Part shown: piece after piece, positions 9,446-18,281 of the stretch
Position numbering within the stretch: position 1 is the first letter of the stretch
How the letters are laid out: every line of letters begins with the position of its first letter
Source: an uncultured Prevotellaceae bacterium
GTDB lineage: Bacteria; Bacteroidota; Bacteroidia; Bacteroidales; Bacteroidaceae
Reading direction: 5' to 3'
NCBI GenBank assembly: GCA_946188345.1
Contig: CAMHUI010000019.1
Location: 1 to 43,803, forward strand
DNA: 43,803 bases
Notes under the pieces: model-generated
Told to the model about the DNA's origin: nothing
The model's database searches: none
Seen by the model: the letters and a program-made list of their open reading frames with translations, nothing else
Program-made: the position numbers and the translations under genes

Positions 9446-11202
9446 ACAATCGCCGGCAGCAAATAGCAAACAAGGCATGCGGGCATAGAGTCATTCGGGA
9501 AATGGTTCTATGCCTGTTTGCCCTTTGTATCGCCTCGGGAGCAGCAGCCCAGAAAAAAGGAGGAAAAGATGATACCAGAATCTACCTGGAACATGCTGAC
9601 GAACTGCGCTATGACATGTATTCGCCAGATCCCGAGACACGCTATGCCCAGATTGTCAGTGGTAATGTAGTCTTCCTTCATCAGGGAGGTAAGCTGCGCT
9701 GCGACAGCGCGTTCTTCTATCAGGAAGCCAACACGGTCAAGGCTTTCGGCCACGTGAGGTTCACCCAGGGCGATACGCTCTCGTTGACTTGTGACCACGG
9801 TGACTACGACGGTCAGGTGCAGGAGATGCATGCCCGACAACGGGTGGTGCTGAAGCATCGAAGGCAGACTCTTTATACGGACAGTCTGAACTACGACAGA
9901 CTTTACGGCGTGGCTTATTTCTTTGAAGGAGGAACCTTGGTCGACGGTAACGATAAACTTGTAGCCGACTGGGGCGAATATCATACCGATACAAGGGAGG
10001 CACGCTTCTATTTCAATGTACAGCTTCAGGGAGAAGACCACCTCATCACCACAGATACCCTCTTCTATGACACCCGTAGTTCGGAAGCACATGTGATGGG
10101 GCCCTCGCACATGACTTCGGGAACCACCGATGCCGATACCGACAACGGCTACTACAATACAAAGTCAGAATGGATGAGGCTCTATCAGCGTTCAACAATC
10201 ATCGATAAGGAAAAACAGATCACGGGCGACACCCTGCTCTACGATAAGACCGTCGGCAGCGGGGAGGCTTTCGGAAATGTGATCTATGTCGACACGCTGA
10301 ACCGGAATGGGCTCGAATGTGGCTATATGCAGTATGACCGCGAGACAGGTTACGGGTATGCCACAGGCCATGCCGTCGTAAAAGACTTCTCACAAGGCCC
10401 TGATACACTCTATATGCATGCCGACACCCTGAAACTGGTTACGTATCATATTGACACAGACTCTGTCTATCGGACAGTGCATGCCTATCCGCATGTCAGA
10501 GCATATCGTACCGATGTGCAGGCTATCTGTGACTCCCTGGTATTCAGTTCCAAGGACTCCTGCATGACCATGTACTATGACCCCATCGTGTGGAACGCCA
10601 ACCGGCAGCTGCTGGGCGAACGCATCGAGGCTTATATGAACGACAGCACCATCCGAGAGGCTCATATCATCGGGCAGGCTCTGTCAATAGAACAGGGATT
10701 GACGGAGAATAACTTCAATCAGATATCTTCTAAACAAATGGATGCCTACTTCATCGATGGCATCCTGCGGAAGACGGTGGCTGTGAGTAATGTGCGCGTC
10801 ATCTATTACTCCATGGATGACAAGGACAGTACTTATATAGGACTGAACTATACCGAGACAGACACCCTGCGGATGTACCTGTCGAAAGAACGGCAGCTGG
10901 AACGTATCTGGACCCCCCGGCACAAGAGCGTGACTTATCCGATGACGCAGATACCGCCCGACAAATACCGCCTTACCGAGTTCGCTTGGTTCGACAACCT
11001 GCGGCCTCGCGATAAGAACGACATCTTCGAATGGAGAGGGAAAAGTGAAGATGATAAGTTGAAAGTGGTGGAGCGTAGGAGCGCTCCGTTGCAGACCTTT
11101 ACCGAACCTACTCCCAAGGTCGCGGAACCAGAGCAGCCTACTGCGGATGAAGCATTGACAACAGAAGAAACAGAGAACGAGGAGGAACCTACCCATGAGT
11201 GA
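9442..11202 (+). CDS. OstA-like protein (LptA/LptD N-terminal type)
   Basis: The 586-aa protein contains the OstA beta-jellyroll repeats that carry lipopolysaccharide across the periplasm in LptA and LptD. A signal sequence ends near residue 36 (SGAAAQ). The repeated pattern of strand, turn and strand is visible in [49 protein letters not shown] and later [21 protein letters not shown]. It has no long C-terminal barrel like true LptD, and its acidic tail (after about 545) is low-complexity. It overlaps the upstream parvulin by 4 nt and mutL by 8 nt. An LPS-transport role is inferred from the fold and the SurA neighbours. Confidence 0.85.
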   Translation: MNNRRQQIANKACGHRVIREMVLCLFALCIASGAAAQKKGGKDDTRIYLEHADELRYDMYSPDPETRYAQIVSGNVVFLHQGGKLRCDSAFFYQEANTVKAFGHVRFTQGDTLSLTCDHGDYDGQVQEMHARQRVVLKHRRQTLYTDSLNYDRLYGVAYFFEGGTLVDGNDKLVADWGEYHTDTREARFYFNVQLQGEDHLITTDTLFYDTRSSEAHVMGPSHMTSGTTDADTDNGYYNTKSEWMRLYQRSTIIDKEKQITGDTLLYDKTVGSGEAFGNVIYVDTLNRNGLECGYMQYDRETGYGYATGHAVVKDFSQGPDTLYMHADTLKLVTYHIDTDSVYRTVHAYPHVRAYRTDVQAICDSLVFSSKDSCMTMYYDPIVWNANRQLLGERIEAYMNDSTIREAHIIGQALSIEQGLTENNFNQISSKQMDAYFIDGILRKTVAVSNVRVIYYSMDDKDSTYIGLNYTETDTLRMYLSKERQLERIWTPRHKSVTYPMTQIPPDKYRLTEFAWFDNLRPRDKNDIFEWRGKSEDDKLKVVERRSAPLQTFTEPTPKVAEPEQPTADEALTTEETENEEEPTHE

Positions 11203-13051
11203 TATCATACAACTGCTCCCCGATTCCGTGGCCAATCAGATTGCCGCGGGGGAAGTGATACAACGGCCTGCAAGCGTCATCAAAGAGTTGATGGAAAACT
11301 CCGTCGATGCCGGCGCAAAGACGATTCATGTGCTGGTCGTCGATGCCGGAAGAACGTCAATCCAGGTAATCGACGATGGTAAAGGTATGTCTGAGACCGA
11401 TGCCCGTCTGGCTTTTGAACGCCATGCTACCTCGAAAATATCCCAGGCATCTGACCTCTTCTCACTCCACACAATGGGCTTCCGAGGTGAGGCCTTGGCT
11501 TCAATAGCAGCCGTGGCTCAGGTGGAACTGACTACCCGACAAGAGACAGAAGACCTGGGGACAACGCTCTCCATCTCAGGCTCCCGTTTTGTCAGTCAGG
11601 AACCTTGTTCGGCTCCCGTCGGGAGTAACTTTAAGGTAGAGAATCTCTTCTTCAATGTTCCGGCGAGAAGAAAGTTCCTGAAGTCTAACTCGACGGAACT
11701 GGCAAATATCGTTACGGCTTTCCAGCGCATCGCCTTGGTATATCCGGAGATAACCTTTACCCTTCATAGCAACGGGGCAGAACTCTTTAACCTCAGGGCA
11801 GGAGGACTGCGCCAGCGTATCGTTGATGTCTTCGGCAAACGACTCAACCAGGATCTCCTGCCTGTGGATGTCGACACAACTATCTGCCGCATCACAGGCT
11901 TTGTCGGTAAACCTGAGTCAGCCAAGAAGAAAGGTACTCATCAGTATTTCTTCGTCAACGGGCGCTATATGAAACATCCTTATTTCCATAAGGCAGTGCA
12001 GAGCGCCTTCGAACGGTTGGTGCCTACAGGCGAACAAGTTCCTTACTTTATCTATTTCCATGTCCCGGCAGAAGATATCGACGTGAACATCCATCCGGTA
12101 AAGACAGAAATCAAGTTTGAAAACGAACAGCCTATCTGGCAAATCCTATCGGCTGTAGTCAAGGAGGCTGTCGGATTGTTCAACGATGTTCCGTCCATCG
12201 ATTTCGACCCGAACGGTAGCCCTGATATACCTGTATTCAATCCGGAGAAGACTGACTCACCCATGCCAAAGGTGCAGTATAATCCTCAGTATAATCCCTT
12301 CCGCGACAGTACTCCTCGCCAGTATCAGCCGCACAATCGTTCGGTTCCTGACGACTGGGAGGAGCTCTATGAAGGACTTCGTTCGGAGAAAACACCACAG
12401 AAAGACCTTTTTAGTAATCCTGATTCTGCTCCGGAACAGCCGATGGAAAACCTGCAGGCAGATTTAGGTGCGGAAATGATAGAGGAGAAGTCTCCAGTGC
12501 ACTATCAGTATAAAGGCTCCTATATTATGACTGCCGTGAAGTCGGGGTTGATGATTATTGATCAGTCTCGCGCGCACGTACGTATTTTATATGAGTACTA
12601 TCAGCGGCAGTTGCAAGGCCGGACGGGTGTGTCCCAGAAGATGCTGTTCCCGGAAGTAGTTCATTTAAGCATGACAGATGGACTGACGCTTCAAAAGGTA
12701 ATGCCGGAGATGGAGGCGCTTGGCTTCGAACTCAGCGACCTTGGCGGCGGTGACTATGCTGTCAATGGTATGCCGGGTGGGTTGGAAGGACTGAATCCCG
12801 TGGAGTTGGTCGAACATCTGGTAAGTACGGCAGCCGAGCAGGGACAGTTCTCTGCAGACGAAATCCATCATACGCTGGCTCTTAGCCTGGCACGACATGC
12901 TGCCATCCCCCAGGGACAGGTGCTGGGCAATGAGGAGATGGAGAGCATCGTCAATCAGCTTTTCGCATGTTCCAATGTCAACTACACTCCCGATGGCAAA
13001 ACTATCTTCGCCATTCTCCCACAGCAGGAAATAGATCATTTGTTAGGGTGA
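11195..13051 (+). CDS. mutL: DNA mismatch repair protein MutL
   Basis: MutL couples mismatch recognition by MutS to strand removal. The 618-aa protein has all GHKL ATPase motifs: [10 protein letters not shown] (Glu31, Asn35), DDGKGM (about 60-65), RHATSKI and GFRGEAL (95-101). The transducer domain follows to about 330, then a variable linker to about 440 and a dimerisation domain. The usual endonuclease signature DQHA(x)2E(x)4E reads [12 protein letters not shown] here, lacking its His and first Glu, and the C-terminal CPHGRP-like motif reads as YTPDGKT, so nuclease activity is probably absent. mutL is last in the apparent guaB operon and overlaps the OstA-like gene by 8 nt. Confidence 0.96.
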   Translation: MSDIIQLLPDSVANQIAAGEVIQRPASVIKELMENSVDAGAKTIHVLVVDAGRTSIQVIDDGKGMSETDARLAFERHATSKISQASDLFSLHTMGFRGEALASIAAVAQVELTTRQETEDLGTTLSISGSRFVSQEPCSAPVGSNFKVENLFFNVPARRKFLKSNSTELANIVTAFQRIALVYPEITFTLHSNGAELFNLRAGGLRQRIVDVFGKRLNQDLLPVDVDTTICRITGFVGKPESAKKKGTHQYFFVNGRYMKHPYFHKAVQSAFERLVPTGEQVPYFIYFHVPAEDIDVNIHPVKTEIKFENEQPIWQILSAVVKEAVGLFNDVPSIDFDPNGSPDIPVFNPEKTDSPMPKVQYNPQYNPFRDSTPRQYQPHNRSVPDDWEELYEGLRSEKTPQKDLFSNPDSAPEQPMENLQADLGAEMIEEKSPVHYQYKGSYIMTAVKSGLMIIDQSRAHVRILYEYYQRQLQGRTGVSQKMLFPEVVHLSMTDGLTLQKVMPEMEALGFELSDLGGGDYAVNGMPGGLEGLNPVELVEHLVSTAAEQGQFSADEIHHTLALSLARHAAIPQGQVLGNEEMESIVNQLFACSNVNYTPDGKTIFAILPQQEIDHLLG

Positions 13052-13150
13052 AAAAGTAAAAAAATGATAAAAAATCACCAAAAATGTACTTTTTTTCGGC
13101 TTTTAGTAAAGATTTTTGAAAAAAAAAGTGATTGTATAAGAAAAAATTGC

Positions 13151-13158
13151 TATCTTTG
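13151..13158 (+). promoter_or_regulatory. Promoter -7 box of the first OmpA gene
   Basis: TATCTTTG matches the -7 consensus 72 nt before the ATG. The leader between them is AT-rich, as expected of a strongly expressed membrane protein gene. Confidence 0.7.
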
Positions 13159-13229
13159 CGCTCGAATCGTAAAGTGTGTAATGACGTGAAGTCTATATTT
13201 ATTGATTAATTAAAAATAATTTTAAAATT

Positions 13230-14396
13230 ATGAGAAAGTTTTTAATTGTTCTGGCTTTTGCCAGCGTTTCTCTGAGCTCAATGGCTCAGGAAGATCCTAC
13301 GCAGAAGTTTAGCGTAGCAACCAACTCCTTCTGGAGCAACTGGTTCATCCAGGTTGGTGGTGAGTGGAGTGCTTGGTACTCCAACGAAGAGCATGGCTCA
13401 AATCTCGGCCACTCTCCCATTGAGAAGTTCCGTTCAGGTCCTACCGCTGCCGTTGCTATCGGTAAGTGGTTTACTCCTGGCATCGGTCTCCGTACAAAGG
13501 TCCAGGGTATCTGGGGTAAGACTGTTGCTTATGGCGACGACGACAACCTCGGTAACTTCAACAAGTATTGGATTGCCAACGAGCAGGTGCTGCTGAATTT
13601 CAGCAACATGCTGTGCGGTTACAACCCCAAGCGTACTTGGAACTTCATCCCCTTCTTTGGTGGTGCTATCGGCCGTTCTATGACTAACAACACTTATGCT
13701 ACTGGTCTGAGCGCTGGTATCCTGAACGAGTTCCGTCTCAGCCGCAAGGTTGCCCTGAACTTCGAACTTGGCTGGAACTACATGTCTGAAGATATGGATG
13801 GCATCGCTAATGGTGGCAATGCTTCCTTCCGTGGTTGGGAATCACGCGACAACAACGTCTATGCTGAACTCGGTCTGACCTTCAACCTCGGTAAGGCTAC
13901 TTGGGACAAGACTCCCGATGTGGATGCTATCAAGGCTCTCTATCAGAACCAGATCGACGCCCTCAACGCACAGCTCGACGATGCTAACGCTGAGATCGCT
14001 CGCCTGAACAAGCTCATCCGCGACCACAAGTGCCCCGAAGCTCCCGCAGCTGCTCCCGCTCCTGTCAAGGAATTCGTTGCTACTCCTGTTAACGTATTCT
14101 TCAACATTGGTAAGAGCAACATCGCTTCGCAGAAGGACCTCGTGAACGTGAAGGGTATTGCTAAGTATGCAAAGGACAACAACCTGAATGTTAAGGTTGA
14201 TGGTTATGCTGACAGCGCTACTGGTAAGTCTGACTTCAACCAGAAGCTCTCTGAGAAGCGTGCCGAGACTGTTGCTAACGAACTCGTTAAGATGGGTGTT
14301 AGCCGCGACAAGATCAGCTGCGCTGGTCACGGTGGCACGAACGAACTCTCTCCTGTTTCGTTCAACCGTCGCGCTACTGTCCAGGTTGCTGAGTAA
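13230..14396 (+). CDS. OmpA-family outer-membrane protein 1
   Basis: The 388-aa product has a signal peptide (MRKFLIVLAFASVSLSSMAQ), an N-terminal beta-barrel of about 200 residues rich in aromatic and glycine residues, a coiled-coil linker (about 230-265, with NAQLDDANAEIARLNKLI), an Ala-Pro hinge and a C-terminal OmpA peptidoglycan-binding domain. The OmpA domain reads VFFNIGKSNI, VDGYADSATGKSDFNQKLSEKRAETV and FNRRATVQV. It anchors the outer membrane to the wall. Codons are strongly biased to a few forms (GCT, GGT, AAC, AAG), more than in neighbouring genes, which suggests high expression. It has its own promoter and a strong terminator. Confidence 0.93.
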   Translation: MRKFLIVLAFASVSLSSMAQEDPTQKFSVATNSFWSNWFIQVGGEWSAWYSNEEHGSNLGHSPIEKFRSGPTAAVAIGKWFTPGIGLRTKVQGIWGKTVAYGDDDNLGNFNKYWIANEQVLLNFSNMLCGYNPKRTWNFIPFFGGAIGRSMTNNTYATGLSAGILNEFRLSRKVALNFELGWNYMSEDMDGIANGGNASFRGWESRDNNVYAELGLTFNLGKATWDKTPDVDAIKALYQNQIDALNAQLDDANAEIARLNKLIRDHKCPEAPAAAPAPVKEFVATPVNVFFNIGKSNIASQKDLVNVKGIAKYAKDNNLNVKVDGYADSATGKSDFNQKLSEKRAETVANELVKMGVSRDKISCAGHGGTNELSPVSFNRRATVQVAE

Positions 14397-14424
14397 TCTG
14401 AACAATAGTCAAAGACTAAATACA

Positions 14425-14460
14425 GAGGCGTTCCCTATTGGGGAGCGCCTCTCTTTTCTT
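14425..14460 (+). terminator. Intrinsic terminator of OmpA gene 1
   Basis: GAGGCGTTCCC pairs with GGGAGCGCCTC (one G-U pair) over a short loop and is followed by TCTTTTCTTT. Confidence 0.88.
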
Positions 14461-14584
14461 TCCTTACGTAAGTGTTCTTGTTGAACACATTCTTTTAGCA
14501 TGATTTGGATTGTTGCTCTGTTTATCCGCCATGAGTAGATTCCTCTCTGCTTCGTGGTTTTGGTCCAGATTGTAATTAGACATG

Positions 14585-14630
14585 AAACGAGCGGACTGCA
14601 AATAATGACTGCAGTCCGCTCGTTTTATTT
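14585..14630 (+). terminator. Strong hairpin terminator, possibly bidirectional
   Basis: A perfect 16-bp stem (AAACGAGCGGACTGCA with its complement at 14610-14625) surrounds a 9-nt loop and is followed by TTTATTT on the plus strand. It may end trpS transcription from the other side as well. Confidence 0.8.
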
Positions 14631-14717
14631 GATGTTAGTGCTTGGGCACCCGTTAATCCCTTTTGGGGGTTGGAGCTAATAATCTCTTTTTGGGCTATTC
14701 ATCTGATACCAATCGTC

Positions 14718-15707
14718 TTAATAGACTCTGAAGCCGATGATGCGGCGCACTTCGTTGAGGGTGGCTGAAGCGCTGGCGCGTGCTATTTCTGCACCTTCCC
14801 GTGCGATGCGGTCGAGGCGTTCGGTGTCAGCGGAGTATTCCATGATGCGTTCGCGGATGGGGGCAACGGTTGCACATAGGTCGGCGGCAATCTGTTTCTT
14901 CAGGTCGCCATAGCGCAGTGTGCAGTCGTTCCACTTCTCGTCGAAGTATTGGTAGGTGTCAGGTGTGGAGCAGATGCGGAGGAAGGTGAATAGGTTTTCG
15001 ATGACCTCAGGCTTTGGGCTGTTGGGTGTCTGTGGTCCGTTGTCAGTGACGGCGCGCATGACTTTCTTGGTGATGGTCTTGTCGTCGTCGCGCAGATATA
15101 TGCAGTTGCCTGTGCTCTTGCCCATTTTTCCGCTTCCGTCGAGTCCGGGTACCTTCAGTGCTTTGGCGTTGAAATAGAAGTTCTGTGGCTCTGGGAAGAA
15201 GTCTACTCCGTATATATTGTTGAATCTGCGGGCGCATTTGCGGGCCATCTCCATGTTCTGTTCCTGGTCTTTTCCTACGGGCACTTTCACGGCTCTGTGC
15301 TGCAGGATGTCAGCTGCCATGAGTGTGGGGTAGGTGAATAGTCCTGCGTTGACGTTGTCGGGTTGCTGGCGTGCTTTTTCCTTGAAGGTGGTGACGCGTC
15401 CGAGCTCGCCGATATAGGCGTTCATGTTCAGGTAGAGATATAGTTCAAGTGTTTCCTTGACATCGCTCTGCACGTAGATGGGTGCTTTCTTCGGGTCGAT
15501 GCCGCATGCGAGGTATTCTGCCAGGATGGTGCGTGCGCTCTGTTGAATATCTTCGGGTTTGGGGTGAGTGGTGAGCGAGTGCCAGTCGGCAATGAAGAAC
15601 ATGCTGTCGTATTCGTCTTGCATTTTGACGAAGCTTTTCACGGCTCCGAAATAGTTACCCAGGTGCAGATTGCCTGTTGGGCGTATGCCACTTACTACTT
15701 TTTCCAT
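14718..15707 (-). CDS. trpS: Tryptophanyl-tRNA synthetase
   Basis: This class I synthetase charges tRNA-Trp. The 329-aa length is normal. The HIGH motif appears as HLGN (15-18) in SGIRPTGNLHLGNYFGAVK and the KMSKS motif as KMGKS (194-198), a common TrpS variant. The ATG at 15707 gives the standard MEKVVSGIRPTG start. It is a single-gene unit with its own minus-strand promoter, convergent with the OmpA gene and divergent from tRNA-Val. Confidence 0.97.
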   Translation of the reverse strand: MEKVVSGIRPTGNLHLGNYFGAVKSFVKMQDEYDSMFFIADWHSLTTHPKPEDIQQSARTILAEYLACGIDPKKAPIYVQSDVKETLELYLYLNMNAYIGELGRVTTFKEKARQQPDNVNAGLFTYPTLMAADILQHRAVKVPVGKDQEQNMEMARKCARRFNNIYGVDFFPEPQNFYFNAKALKVPGLDGSGKMGKSTGNCIYLRDDDKTITKKVMRAVTDNGPQTPNSPKPEVIENLFTFLRICSTPDTYQYFDEKWNDCTLRYGDLKKQIAADLCATVAPIRERIMEYSADTERLDRIAREGAEIARASASATLNEVRRIIGFRVY

Positions 15708-15744
15708 TTTTCTCTTTTTATGATAGATGATTGTTTTCTGGGGA

Positions 15745-15752
15745 CAAAGTTA
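15745..15752 (-). promoter_or_regulatory. Promoter -7 box of trpS
   Basis: TAACTTTG on the minus strand lies 37 nt before the trpS ATG. No clear -33 TTTG is seen. Confidence 0.65.
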
Positions 15753-15826
15753 CGAAAAAAAACGCACAGTTGCATCTTTTTTTGAAAATAAGTGCTAAAA
15801 AATTTGCAGGTGTCGAGAAAAAGCGC

Positions 15827-15834
15827 TAACTTTG
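15827..15834 (+). promoter_or_regulatory. Promoter of tRNA-Val
   Basis: TAACTTTG has TTTG at 15803-15806, exactly 20 nt upstream. The mature tRNA begins 20 nt downstream. Confidence 0.8.
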
Positions 15835-15854
15835 CACCCGCTTTACAGATGTAA

Positions 15855-15929
15855 GGGCGTTTAGCTCAGCTGGTTTAGAGCATCTGCCTTACAAGCAGAG
15901 GGTCGGCGGTTCGAATCCGTCAACGCCCA
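15855..15929 (+). tRNA. tRNA-Val (anticodon TAC)
   Basis: A complete cloverleaf can be drawn: acceptor GGGCGTT/AACGCCC, D-arm TTAGCTCAGCTGG, anticodon stem TCTGC/GCAGA with loop CTTACAA (anticodon TAC), and T-arm with TTCGAAT. The discriminator base is A; CCA is not encoded. It is a single gene with its own promoter and probably a terminator at 15940-15990. Confidence 0.96.
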
Positions 15930-15939
15930 CAGGGGTGTT

Positions 15940-15990
15940 TCCTCCCGATTGTCTTGACTTCGGTCTTGGTTTTCGGGGGGATTTCTTTTT
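15940..15990 (+). terminator. Probable terminator of tRNA-Val
   Basis: TCCTCCCGA pairs with TCGGGGGGA (one G-U pair) over a 24-nt loop, followed by TTTCTTTTT. Confidence 0.55.
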
Positions 15991-16017
15991 GTGCGTTTTT
16001 GGTGTGGGGTAGGGGGG

Positions 16018-17031
16018 CTATTCTTGGGATGGTGTTTCGATGCCTAAGAATCTCCGGATGTCTTGTTGGATGCGTTGATAGGGTTCCGAAGTCTCGTATC
16101 CCTTGTTGCGGCGCAGTGTGGCTTCCACGCTGCCGATGCTGCTGGTGTAGCACGACAGTTCGTTGTGGCGTTGGGTGCTGTGTTGGCTTTGTTGATTGAT
16201 TTCCTGTTGCCGTTCGTTGACGAGTTGGTTGCAGATTTTCTTGAGCATGGGCACGACCACTTTGTCGAAAAGGTGGTGTCCTTGTATGTATAGATAGGTT
16301 GTCTCCGGCGTTACGCCCAGCCGCAGCAGGTCGGCTTTCACCTTCAGGTAGCTCTCCTTGGCATCCGGATGTTCTTTCTGTAGGCGGTGTATCTTCGAGC
16401 CCACCTTGCGTTTGATGTTGGCGATGAGGTCTTCGGCCCGCTCTATAGTGAAGTGTCCTGTCTCGATGATGCGGTTGAAGTCGGTGATGGTGAATTTCCC
16501 ATAGTCGGGTGTGCGGTAGTGCCAGATGCTCCATACGAACAGGGGGAAGATGGCCACGGAGTATTGGCGTAGGAATTCTTCGATGTCAAAGAGTCTGTGG
16601 TCATTCAGTGTCACGGCCACGCAGATGTCGTGCAGCGACGGGGCATAGCACTGCAGGTTTTCTATGGCGTAGGCATAGGTGTGGAATACGTATGGGTTGC
16701 TGATGACGTTCTCGGATGTCGTCGTGGCGCCCTGTTCCAGGTAGTCGTAGTCGGCATCCACGCAGGCTATCATGTCCTTGCCGGTGCGTTCGCTGAGCAT
16801 GTTCATGATGGCGGCCTTCTTGCCGCGTTCCAGTTTCCCCACTCTGGTGGGCAACATGATTTCGAAGTATCTGCTCTCGTCTTCGAAGGGTCCGAGCACG
16901 GTTCGCCAGAAGAAGATGTCGTCGTAGGCCTCGACGTAGGCAACGATCCTGCGTCTTGCCGTCTTTGGCCGCAGCCTGTTGGCTGCCTCGAAGTAGTTTG
17001 ACGATATGTTTTCCCTGAGCTTGCTCGGCAT
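16018..17031 (-). CDS. DUF4435/Toprim-like protein (AriB-like, PARIS candidate)
   Basis: The 337-aa protein resembles the DUF4435 family. The N-terminal half has the two acidic motifs of a Toprim nuclease fold: YVEAYDDIFFW (Glu34, followed by Asp37 and Asp38) and CVDADYDYL (Asp92-x-Asp94). VISNPYVFHTYAYAIENLQCY and the helical C-terminal half are typical of proteins paired with AAA/ABC ATPases. In the PARIS anti-phage system the DUF4435 subunit AriB is released from the ATPase AriA after sensing a phage anti-restriction protein and then cuts host tRNA. Here the gene begins 14 bp after the ATPase stop, on the same strand, so the two form one operon. The residues needed for Toprim chemistry look intact. 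Assignment to PARIS is by architecture only; another DUF4435/ATPase defence or repair pair is possible. Confidence 0.75.
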   Translation of the reverse strand: MPSKLRENISSNYFEAANRLRPKTARRRIVAYVEAYDDIFFWRTVLGPFEDESRYFEIMLPTRVGKLERGKKAAIMNMLSERTGKDMIACVDADYDYLEQGATTTSENVISNPYVFHTYAYAIENLQCYAPSLHDICVAVTLNDHRLFDIEEFLRQYSVAIFPLFVWSIWHYRTPDYGKFTITDFNRIIETGHFTIERAEDLIANIKRKVGSKIHRLQKEHPDAKESYLKVKADLLRLGVTPETTYLYIQGHHLFDKVVVPMLKKICNQLVNERQQEINQQSQHSTQRHNELSCYTSSIGSVEATLRRNKGYETSEPYQRIQQDIRRFLGIETPSQE

Positions 17032-17045
17032 GTTTTTCTTGGTGT

Positions 17046-17867
17046 TTATAGCTGGTCGGTGATGTCAGAAACCTCAGTCACGCTGTCCATCCATCCGTTC
17101 ATGATGACGGCTGGCGAGTGGGTGGTGAGGATGACCTGCACGTTCGGGTTCAGTTCCACGATGAGGTCGATGAGGCGTTTCTGCCAGTCGATGTGCAGGC
17201 TTACTTCCGGTTCGTCGAGGAAGAGCACGTAGTTTTCGTTGTCTTCTACCAGTACGGTGAGCAGGATGGCGAGCATCTGCTTCTCTCCGCTTGACAGCTG
17301 GTAGGGTACCAGCGTCTCGCCTATTTGCGAGAACCTGATTTCGTTCTCCGTCCGCACGATGGTCTTTCCGGTAGCCGAGAAAAGGTCGTCAACGATGTCC
17401 TGGAAGCGTGTCTTCCGCTGCGACAGCTCCTGTGCGCGCTGGGCGGCATCGGGTCCTCCGGCCTGCAGCACTTCGATGATGCGGTTGCCGATGTTCACCT
17501 GATAGTCGAGATATTTCCGCTGCAGGTGGTACAGCTGGAAGTCCAAGGCCGATGATATCCGCGAGTCCACGTGCGCCATCGTCCCCAGGTCGAGCACGGG
17601 CGAGTCGAGGGTGCGGATGAGGTCGTAGCGAATCCAGCGTGCATCCTCGGGGACGACGTCCAGATGGACCCCCTTCAGCAGGTGGCTGGGGAATTCGCCT
17701 CCGCCCGACAGGCTCTTCACCACCTTGTTCAGTATCGTACTCTTGCCCTCGCCGTTGATGCCGCTCAGGATGTTCACCTGCCGGTTGAGCGTCCACACGA
17801 TGTGCCGCTTGCCGCTCCACAGCGAGTCAATCTCGATTCTCTTGATGTAGTCTGCAAATTTCTGCAT
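17046..17867 (-). CDS. ABC/RecF-type AAA ATPase (AriA-like, PARIS candidate)
   Basis: The ATPase is 273 aa from the ATG at 17867; an in-frame TTG further upstream at 17924 would lie ahead of the promoter box. Walker A is GINGEGKST (36-44), the ABC signature LSSGEKQML (191-199), Walker B YVLFLDEPE (213-220, Glu219 catalytic), and the switch His250 is in TTHSPAVIM. The short helical insert between Walker A and the signature (about 100-160) is charged. This arrangement is that of the AAA_15/AAA_21 ATPases of OLD, RecF and PARIS AriA. It is compact, and I believe shorter than the enterobacterial AriA. In PARIS the ATPase forms a large ring holding AriB inactive until triggered. A TACATTTG promoter and a 22-bp repeat array lie just upstream. 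Confidence 0.8.
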   Translation of the reverse strand: MQKFADYIKRIEIDSLWSGKRHIVWTLNRQVNILSGINGEGKSTILNKVVKSLSGGGEFPSHLLKGVHLDVVPEDARWIRYDLIRTLDSPVLDLGTMAHVDSRISSALDFQLYHLQRKYLDYQVNIGNRIIEVLQAGGPDAAQRAQELSQRKTRFQDIVDDLFSATGKTIVRTENEIRFSQIGETLVPYQLSSGEKQMLAILLTVLVEDNENYVLFLDEPEVSLHIDWQKRLIDLIVELNPNVQVILTTHSPAVIMNGWMDSVTEVSDITDQL

Positions 17868-17894
17868 GGCGTTCGTTGATTTAGTTTCCGACAG

Positions 17895-17902
17895 CAAATG
17901 TA
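17895..17902 (-). promoter_or_regulatory. Promoter -7 box of the ATPase/DUF4435 operon
   Basis: TACATTTG on the minus strand matches the -7 consensus, with a TTG near the -33 position. The ATG is about 28 nt downstream. Confidence 0.65.
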
Positions 17903-18061
17903 CGCAATTATTTTCACATAACAAGCGTTTCGGCCTATATTTTCAGTTTTTTTGTGCGTGTCAACCAATCGCGCTCTCCATCCCGCCGCCTGAACTTTTT
18001 TGCCTCAGACCTGCACGGTTTCTTAGCCTTTCTCCAACAGATTGATAATCAATCGTCAAGT

Positions 18062-18149
18062 AATTTCGCCGATTTTGCAAAGTAAAATCGGCGATTTTAC
18101 CGACCAAAATCGGCGATTTTGGTCACCAATTTCGGCGATTTTACTTTAC
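18062..18149. repeat. 22-bp-period tandem array B (4 units, palindromic core)
   Basis: Four 22-bp units start at 18062, 18084, 18106 and 18128. Each has a 15-bp core AAAATCGGCGATTTT (exact in units 2 and 3, one or two changes in 1 and 4) followed by 7 variable bases. The core is an inverted repeat about a single central base. In unit 3 the flanking bases extend it to GACCAAAATCG/CGATTTTGGTC, 11-bp arms. Outer copies of GTAAAATCG and CGATTTTAC make the whole block a nested palindrome. Confidence 0.85.
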
Positions 18150-18239
18150 GAAGTCTTACCTTTCTCTTTTTCATGCGTGGCATTTCTTAAAAAACATAAA
18201 AAAGAAAGTGTTTTCTTGGAAGGTTCTTTCTAAAATGTT

Positions 18240-18247
18240 TAACTTTG
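18240..18247 (+). promoter_or_regulatory. Promoter -7 box of cysK
   Basis: TAACTTTG matches the -7 consensus, with CTTGG near the -33 position and the ATG 34 nt downstream. Confidence 0.7.
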
Positions 18248-18281
18248 TATGTTCTTGGAAATGAACAATTAAAATAACGAT

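Larger units (their letters stand above)
14397..14717. other. Convergent intergenic region between OmpA gene 1 and trpS
   Basis: This 321-bp gap holds two strong hairpins (14425-14460 and 14585-14630) with about 125 bp between them. That middle part contains a small stem GTGTTC/GAACAC near 14470 and no convincing reading frame or TAnnTTTG box. It could be nothing more than a 3' region shared by two convergent units. Confidence 0.5.
17868..18281. other. Divergent intergenic region upstream of the PARIS-like operon and cysK
   Basis: This 414-bp gap holds the ATPase promoter, array B (18062-18149) and the cysK promoter. The stretch 17940-18060 shows no gene. A 63-codon reading frame over the array is a by-product of its AT-rich repeats. 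Confidence 0.65.

Noticed and set aside
14461..14584. Small RNA gene between two hairpins
   Set aside because: No TAnnTTTG promoter could be found on either strand; the hairpins are explained as terminators of convergent genes.
15855..15929. tRNA-Val as the attachment site of an integrated island
   Set aside because: No repeat of the tRNA 3' end and no integrase were found in the window.
18042..18233. 63-codon plus-strand reading frame over array B
   Set aside because: It consists largely of the 22-bp repeats, whose period is not a multiple of three, and has no protein-like composition or start signal.
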